Part shown: positions 57,447-64,000 of the stretch, piece by piece
How positions within the stretch are numbered: position 1 is the first letter of the stretch
Layout: each line of letters opens with the position of its first letter
Source: Circinella umbellata
Lineage: Eukaryota > Mucoromycota > Mucoromycetes > Mucorales > Lichtheimiaceae
Direction: 5' to 3'
Assembly: GCA_025093555.1 (NCBI GenBank)
Contig: JAIWNF010000051.1
Coordinates: 247,949-311,948, forward strand
Length of the DNA stretch: 64,000 nt
Translations under genes and position numbers: made by a program
The notes under the pieces: model-generated
What the model saw: the letters and a program-made list of their open reading frames with translations, nothing else
Database searches by the model: none
What the model was told of the DNA's origin: nothing

Positions 57447-59990
57447 TGTTCTTGCATGGATAAGAGCTCGTATACTGGAACTTGTATCTTTAAGTGTGGT
57501 AAGGGAGAGATTTTAACTATTACACAAAAAACAATCAATTGAATAATTATTCTTGTTGTGATTAGGTATCACGCACTGTGATATTGTGTATTATAAGAAG
57601 TCCCCTGAGTATTGCCTTCCTCTGGTCGTTCTATGAAGTCATTTGTTCCCAATGACTCCTGAGGTACCTAGAATTGCTATACATGTAAAGCAAATGTTTA
57701 GTTTAGAAATGCTTTAAAAGTGTGGTACTTTCGTCTACAAGATTGCGCGGTGGGCTGGAGATGACTACAAGCAGAAGGTAATGTTGTAAAAAATGGTTTT
57801 CTCAATGTTACTATTCCAAATGTACATAAATATAAAAACATAAACTAAAATGATAACATGCAAATTTTTAATTTATTAGGCGTCCGCTTCACTAAAAGGT
57901 CGCCTCAACGAAGCATTGTCAGTATACAACAGAGTGATTCTTTCTGTAAAGAAAGAATTACGTGAAGAATCCGGAGTAGCTCTTGGTTGCGCTGGCTGCA
58001 GATTTATGGTAATTATCAAAATAAAATATAAATGAAATGGTACTGGAGCATAATTTTATTTAACCATATTTTATAGCCTAGTCCATAACCAGCTGCTATG
58101 GATGGCAATTTTCAGTATTATCGCTTTGCCAAAAATAAGGACCCGGAAGGTGCCATATATCCTGGTGACGACGCTGAAAATAGCCATTACTGGAGTATCA
58201 GTCCTGATGAAGTTATTTATTATCCCGGCTCGATGTGTATTTATCATTTTTTATATACTTGATTTTAGCATGATATTGTATCAGGCATCGGATGACTGTG
58301 GAACGTTCGGTGCACTACGAAAACGAGGTGGTCAATCAAAAAAAGATTGATCAAACTGGAATTTTAGGATGTGCTTGCTCAAGACATGGACACCCTCTTT
58401 CATCTGTAGATATGTACATTCCAGGAAAACAGTTAAGCTTTAAAGCAACTTTATAATTGATATTGTACGCATTACTTATGATTTAAATTTTATATAGATT
58501 CTCGTATGTTCTGACTAGTTTGTTAAAGGTCACCAACGATCGATTATATGGTAGCAACATCCACCTACATCATGCTATAGTATGATGTTGGATGCAAAAT
58601 CAAAACTTCTTGCTTGCATAACAGATGTCCAATCGCGGTTGGAGTATGGCATATAACAGGCCATAAGCCATCTTGCCAGCTATAAAATAATTTTTTCAAT
58701 TCCTTTTGCAAGTTTCTGTCTTACTAAAACTAACTTATTAATTCCACCTTTTTCACTACTTCTAAAAATCGTTAATTTATTTATAAAAAAAAAATCAAGT
58801 GTCATCCGCGACTTGTGAAGCATTTTGGCCTCGTCGATGGTGAAACTCTGGAAAGAATGTGAAGCTTCCTCCCTCCGATGATCAACTTGTGCCGCAACAT
58901 GTCACCCATGAATAGGCGTTTCATCCTAACGCTATCATTTGATGCTTATGCTTCACAAAGGATGAATAACATTGGTAAAAATTATATTAGCCCATATAAA
59001 ATAATGTAGTACCATACTAAACTAATATATTACGAATATGGTTAGGCTCGCTTATTCGGCGTAAGCACAAACGTGCAGTAGATATGTTTGACCATGCTAT
59101 TCTCGCGGATTATATGGGAAGTTTGCCTGCTTTAAAAGAAGGCTGGAACAAGCATGCGGAAAACATCGAAGGACGTTTTTCTGCTGGAACTGCTCGTATC
59201 AAAAGAGTAGCAGATGCGAGAGAGAGGCTACGTGTAGCTGTGGGGATTTTTGATATCATCGATCAAGCTTTTAAAAACAGCAATAATGGTAAAACACTGT
59301 TCGAGTTTATATATCCATGATTAGAAATTACTAATCATAAGTATATTTGTAAGTAGGTAATAACCGTACTCAAAACCTGGCCGCGCAAAAAAAACTGCTT
59401 ACAAACACATAAAAAAAATTAGATCTATACAGCAAAATTGCCATCCATAACACCGCTATAGGTAAGAAAGGAATTTCAAAACATCAGGCACAAAATCAAC
59501 AATCTAAATAGGTTTTCGTGGATCATATGGTAATGATGTCAAATATATAATAGCTTCAACAGTGATTTCCGGAACGACTGTAGTATGCTTACCACTATGG
59601 ATAGCAATGCTCATTACGATGCATACCATGGTTTACAGAGAGCTATCGAAGAATTTCCAATGTTGAAGGTATAATCAGCTTAATTTATAGGCACGTTTTT
59701 TTTTCAAAATACTAATGGGTAATTTATAACATTTGATAGGATAATGCCGCCTCGGTTATAAAGCATGGAAAAGACATTGTCAGCAAACTTGAAGTAGTTG
59801 TCAATGTACTTCTTCCGGATGATATGCAAGACCGGGTATGATTGTGATGTGGAAGAAGCAAGAAGATAGGCTGCTGCCCAAGAAAGAAGGCGAGCTGGAA
59901 TTGCTGATGGATTGAAATTCCCAGTGATTTTCAGCGCTGAAGAAAATGGAGAGGAGGAGGAAGGAGATGAATTTGATGAAAAAGAGGAAG
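57447..59990 (+). pseudogene. KDZ (Kyakuja-Dileera-Zisupton) transposase pseudogene with CxC1 cluster
   Basis: Decayed long copy of the transposase whose N-terminus is also seen at 3446. Readable parts: 'CSCMDKSSYTGTCIFKCG' (57447-57498), intron 57499-57565, 'YYKKSPEYCLPLVVL' and 'SHLFPMTPEVPRIAIHVKQM' (57566-57777), intron 57778-57879, 'ASASLKGRLNEALSVYNRVI' and 'GCAGCRFM' (57880-58009), 'PAAMDGNFQYYRFAKNKDPE' (58089 on; DGNF carries the first catalytic Asp), 'IDQTGILGCACSRHGHPLSS' (58348 on), 'HFGLVDGETLERM' (58820-58860, the ERxWS region with the Trp lost), 'GSLIRRKHKRAVDMFDHAIL' (59046 on), and a C-terminal helix region to about 59,990. TGA and TAA stops interrupt the CxC1 part and frames shift later, so it is inactive. 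Confidence 0.75.
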
Positions 59991-61817
59991 CAAATCATGC
60001 AGAGCTTATTGATTATTTTCACAAGATATGGTGATAGAAAATGATTAGTAGTGGAGGGTGGAGAATCGATGAGGTATGACAGTTTTTTTTATAAAGTAAT
60101 TATTGATATAAGTTTTTTTGGATACTATCCCATAGGATACGCTTGTAATTATCAAACATATTTGCCATCACTATGGAACTTTGTATGCCGAAATATACGT
60201 GACAAAGCAAGAAGTGTAAGCATTCATTTTATACACTTTGACATGATTATGTGGTCCTATGTAGTAAGTTTCACAATACGAAACATGATCGTGATACAAT
60301 AGAATACATAACTAGAAGATAACGGCTGACGATACCCCAAAATGAATGGCCAGATAATGAAATGGTTAACAAGAGAATAATATGGATTATAAGGTAATAT
60401 AATGAAGGATGAGCCAATAAAATAGGCAACGATAGAATAAAATGGAGGGGGGTGATTTAGTAAAATGGAGTGTAAAATGGATGATATAATAGTAAACCTA
60501 AAGAAAAGGATTATAGTTATAATAACAGGTAATGAAGATAAATGGACTTCATCAATAAAGATTTTATACGAATTATGCAAAAATATCAAAGGCGACTAAA
60601 GCACTGTTGTAATAAATGAAACAATTCTTGGGCTCTCTTGACCGACTAAAAAACCACTAAAACATTAATGATCTAACAACTCCATTGGACAATTAATATT
60701 GGGAAATAAAATAAGAACCATGCTGGAATATAAACTTTTTTTGGTCCATCTTAACTTCAGGTGAGGTATTAGTCAAGAAGGCTTTTAAGAAACTCTTGAC
60801 ACAACACAATTTAGGTAGAAAATTGTACTAAGGCCATAAGCAGAACAACATATGTTATGAATGATCTCCATATTTAGTTTGCCACTATTACTGATTTATG
60901 TTTGCTACAAAAGAATAATCAATCCAGCTTTTGTAAACTAATATAAGCGAAGATACTAGTAGCTTACTTTAGCTACTAATATTAAAAAGTAAACAGATGT
61001 ACCATTTTAAGATACTGATATCAATTAATAGTAGTAAAAAAATATGAGATAAGTATCAACTATTAATGTTATAATGTTTGGAAAAGAAGACAATGTTGTT
61101 TGATATCCAAATAGGATTTGTATTGTTATAGTAGGCTACCTGATTGCTTCCAAATCTTCTGCCGATTCATATTTTCAAACTAGATCGAATAATTTTTTGT
61201 CTTCAACTATCATTATCTTTAAAGATAATGATTTCGGCACAACGCGATTTCTTAGTTGTCTTATATATTTTCTGTTGCTCCTTTATCACCCATACCATCA
61301 ACTTTATGCATATCTTCCTCCTTAATTAGAAGAAAATATTCAGCTGAAATAAATTCTTTAAACTAAGACGTAATCATTTACGAAATACACATTGCTTGGT
61401 TTTTTTATAAATATTTGTATAGGATGGATATTCTAAAAACATTCTTTGTACATCTGTAATTTTGTTAAATGCTTATAAAAATTATAGCGAAAAGCAAATA
61501 AACAGGATTCTTTATAGAATAAAGAATTATTAGTGAGACTTTAATAATAAAGTATGTATGTGATGTATTTTGCTCTTTAATGATGAAAAGACTATTTTAT
61601 TAACACACTACTGTAAAAGTAGTGTACAACGGATGTATGTTTATAATATATACAAACCTACTATTGTACTATATAATGTAACGTACATACCGTTACCCAA
61701 TTTTTTTTTTCTTTATTCATATATATTATCTCGAATATTAGTTTAATCCCCATTATAAATAACATTATTATTATTTTATCTCTTTCATTATCATTATTAT
61801 TATTGTTTATAGTCACA
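59991..61817. other. Intergenic, AT-rich, nothing recognised
   Basis: No protein-like ORF and no clear repeat before the LTR. An 83-codon (60051-60302) and a 110-codon ORF (60257-60589) overlap on opposite strands and have composition bias typical of noise. Confidence 0.4.
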
Positions 61818-62217
61818 TGTTATCATCAAATATTCTTATTATAGTATAAAAACCCATTGTGCCATTTTTATTGGATCCCACTATTGAGTATTTTCACAAA
61901 AGCAATTGCTTCTTTTTACAAGAGCAATTGTAACTTTTTACACAAGCTATTAGTTATTTTTACAAAAGCTATTGGTTACTTTTACAAAAGCTATTGAATA
62001 TTTTTACAAAAGCAATTAGTATAAATACCCGACCTTCTTCGCACTCAAATTTCTTTTTTTCAGTTCTCTTTCACCTTAAGTTCTATTTTCCCTTAAGTTT
62101 TATCTTTAACTTTGTCTTGTCTTTTAAATAAATTATCTTTTATAAATAAATCCTTTCATTTGATTTTCATTTAGTAATTTTATTAAGACTTCTCTTTTTG
62201 TGGTTTCAGACGTAACA
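61818..62217 (+). repeat. 5' LTR of a Ty3/Gypsy-like retrotransposon
   Basis: Proposed LTR of 400 bp bounded by TGTTA (61818) and TAACA (62217). It contains a U3 tandem-repeat array, a TATA box 'tataaata' at about 62,020, a pyrimidine-rich start region and a poly-A-type signal 'aataaa' at about 62,126-62,148. Boundaries are set by the TG...CA inverted ends only, because the 3' LTR lies outside the window. Confidence 0.55.
61891..62018 (+). repeat. U3 tandem array: about six 'tttttacaaaagc(t/a)att' units
   Basis: Six copies of a 21-27 bp unit with core 'tttttacaaaagcaattg' or 'tttttacaaaagctattg', directly upstream of the TATA box. This is the usual position of LTR enhancer repeats. Confidence 0.85.
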
Positions 62218-64000
62218 TTCCTGAATATTAGAACTCCCACATACCATTTATCTATAATTATTAAGTTAATTATAACCTTTACTTTATTTTCTTAACATAA
62301 ATCATAACAATTTCACATTACGAAGCTCTTTATCACGACAAGTAACGCTTCATTTGGTGCTCACTACAGGGGATCGTTAAGTTATTTGCAATAAAAGAAT
62401 ATCAAATAACACTTGGTCCACCAAAGTTATATAATACTAGTCTTCAAACAGACAAATCAGAATCTGATAACTCATTAACGACCCAATTCGACATAAACCT
62501 TTTTATTTTATTTTTTTAAATAACATACACTTGAAATTTATCTCTACTACCAATTTATCAAACCCAATAAAATAATCAAATACCTCCATGACTACCTCAA
62601 GCTCCATGCATGCTCCCAACAATAATGATACCGATGTTGGATTATCTTTTTCACCTGTGTTGGCACACGGCACCGACTCTTTGAGCTATAAACCAAGACT
62701 GATCGACTTCTGTGGATATGAAGGAGAAGATTTCCGACATTTCTGAGACACTCTTGAATCTTATTTCGCAATTGCAAATATTAGATCCGCAGACAGACAG
62801 GCTAGTATCCTAAATGCCCAAGTAAAAAAATATGCACGAATCTTTCTTCAAAAAGAAATTCGTCTCAATCCACCCATCGGATCAAAATATGGCGACTTGA
62901 TCAGTAAGTTGGAACAAGAATATGTAACACCCGATGTAATCGAATATTATAAGGATGCTTTCGAGCAAATAGTCCAAGGAGAAGACGAACCTCCAATAAT
63001 GTTCTTGGGAAGAATACAACAAGCAGCAGACCTTGCAGATCTATCTGGAAGTGAAGCTGAAGCATTAATAGAAGCAAAATTTAAATCAGCACTATTACCT
63101 CGTGTTAAGAAACATTGTTACATGATGGGTGCAAAAACATTCAATGATTATAAACAATTCGCATATGGCTTTTGGAGAGGACAACACGGTACTACGCTCT
63201 ACCCACAAGATGATCCATTTGTCCCTCAAAAAGCAGAAGATCGCGTACCCACTTCATGGATCACTAAGCACAACCCATCAAAGGAAACACTAAAACAAGC
63301 ACGTACCAAAGCTTTTCATCCACCCAACCTCAATATAGCCCCAGGATCAGAATCTCCAACCATAGATGCTTTGACATCACAAATGCAAGATCTGGAATTA
63401 TACCAACACGAATCATCTAACAGAAATGAAAATAAATTACAAGAAAATAGCTTAGAAAGCTTGTTAAGACGCTTAATCCAAGAAGAAACCCGTAAAATCA
63501 ATGAACCTCGGTTCCGATATAATGACAACCCAAACCGTTATAACCGAAACCAATATCGAAATAATTACCGACCACATAGCAATGGAGGAAGATACTACGA
63601 AAATCAAGAACGAAACGCTGAACCAAAATACAATGGAAGACCCTATCGTAATGAACGAGAAGAAGAAATAACTCCAAGAAACCGTTATGAAGAAGCTCGC
63701 CCCTACCGAAATAATAATAATGGTCAGCATAGAGAAAACGTAGCACCATCACGACCTAACTCACCATCACCAACATTAGCTTACCTTGAAACTGACTATC
63801 CTAGTAATGAAGCATTTATTTTTCAAGACGAACCAGGGTATATAAAATACGAAAACATAGAATGTCGTGAGTACGGTGACGCAGATACCGAGGAAGAATT
63901 ATACGCAGTACCTCAAGTAAAAGGCAAACGGCCACCTAGACAATTAAGACCACGGAATGAAAAAGGTAAGGTAGTAAAACAGAATGTGCAAAAGAAAGTA
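62218..64000 (+). mobile_element. Ty3/Gypsy-like LTR retrotransposon, internal region (partial)
   Basis: Starts after the proposed LTR with an AT-rich leader containing 'tggtgctcactacagggga' at about 62,357. This resembles the segment next to the primer site in Gypsy elements, although here it is 140 bp from the LTR end, which is unusual. The gag reading frame follows and continues to the window edge. Reverse transcriptase and integrase, if present, are outside. Confidence 0.7.
62588..64000 (+). pseudogene. Retrotransposon Gag (or Gag-Pol start), in-frame TGA at codon 53
   Basis: ATG at 62588 ('MTTSSSMHAPNNNDTD'). The frame has one stop, TGA at 62744-62746 in the capsid-like start ('GYEGEDFRHF' then stop), and is open from there to the window end (about 418 codons). 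Capsid-type helices follow: 'FLQKEIRLNPPIGSKYGDLI', 'YYKDAFEQIVQGEDEPPIMF' and 'LGRIQQAADLADLSG', the pattern of Ty3/Gypsy (retrotransposon gag) proteins. The region where a CCHC zinc knuckle is expected is instead Arg/Asn/Tyr-rich (about 63,490-63,730), and no CX2CX4HX4C is visible. The C-terminal part 'DTEEELYAVPQVKGKRPPRQ' may lead into a protease. A single point stop in a long open frame suggests recent inactivation or readthrough. Confidence 0.65.

Noticed and set aside
60257..60589. 110-codon minus-strand ORF
   Set aside because: Biased hydrophobic composition, overlaps another random ORF on the plus strand, no recognisable motif.

Overview
The window reads as nuclear DNA of a filamentous fungus, most likely an early-diverging Mucoromycota (Mucorales-type). 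The reasons are: AT-rich sequence; genes cut by many 50-110 bp GT-AG introns with GTAAG/GTATG donors; fungal-type ATG9, trehalose phosphorylase, SPT20 and HOOK genes; KDZ-type transposase relics; and lineage-type repeated gene families. The assignment comes from protein character only. No rRNA, intact tRNA or CRISPR array was seen.

Positions 1-39,300 are a gene-dense housekeeping block. In order it holds: a METTL25-type methyltransferase (+), a KDZ/CxC1 transposon relic with a decayed neighbour gene, P5C dehydrogenase (-), ATG9 (-), trehalose phosphorylase (+), an MIT/coiled-coil protein resembling Atg38/NRBF2 (-), COP9 signalosome subunit 1 (-), the SAGA subunit SPT20 with a very long Gln tail (+), an uncharacterised multi-pass membrane protein (+), an ACS/allantoate-type MFS permease (-), an old yellow enzyme (-), a glyoxylate/hydroxypyruvate reductase (+) and a HOOK dynein adaptor (+). 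ATG9/trehalose phosphorylase and CSN1/SPT20 are head-to-head pairs with short shared promoters. For most of these genes the exons could be joined by hand into one frame whose total length is a multiple of three.

Positions 39,300-64,000 are repeat-rich. Only two convincing intact genes lie here: a vacuolar Ca2+/H+ antiporter (VCX1 type) and a lineage-type HMG-box-like gene. The rest is a broken gene carrying a pogo-like MITE, a pair of inverted LTR-like fragments, a 728-bp TIR element with a 110-codon ORF inside, a large inverted duplication of an unrecognised gene (arms separated by about 1 kb, one arm carrying an extra ~0.9 kb), a longer KDZ transposase pseudogene, and the 5' end of a Ty3/Gypsy-like LTR retrotransposon that runs off the window.

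The most notable observations are the following. Two KDZ relics 54 kb apart share both intron positions. Two predicted microexons (7 and 6 nt) occur in unrelated genes. The 728-bp TIR element contains a lysine-rich ORF with no recognised transposase. The inverted duplication has near-identical arms. The retroelement Gag has an early in-frame stop, no visible zinc knuckle and a tandem-repeat array in U3. I did not find a convincing new multi-gene system; the novelty is in the mobile and duplicated elements.
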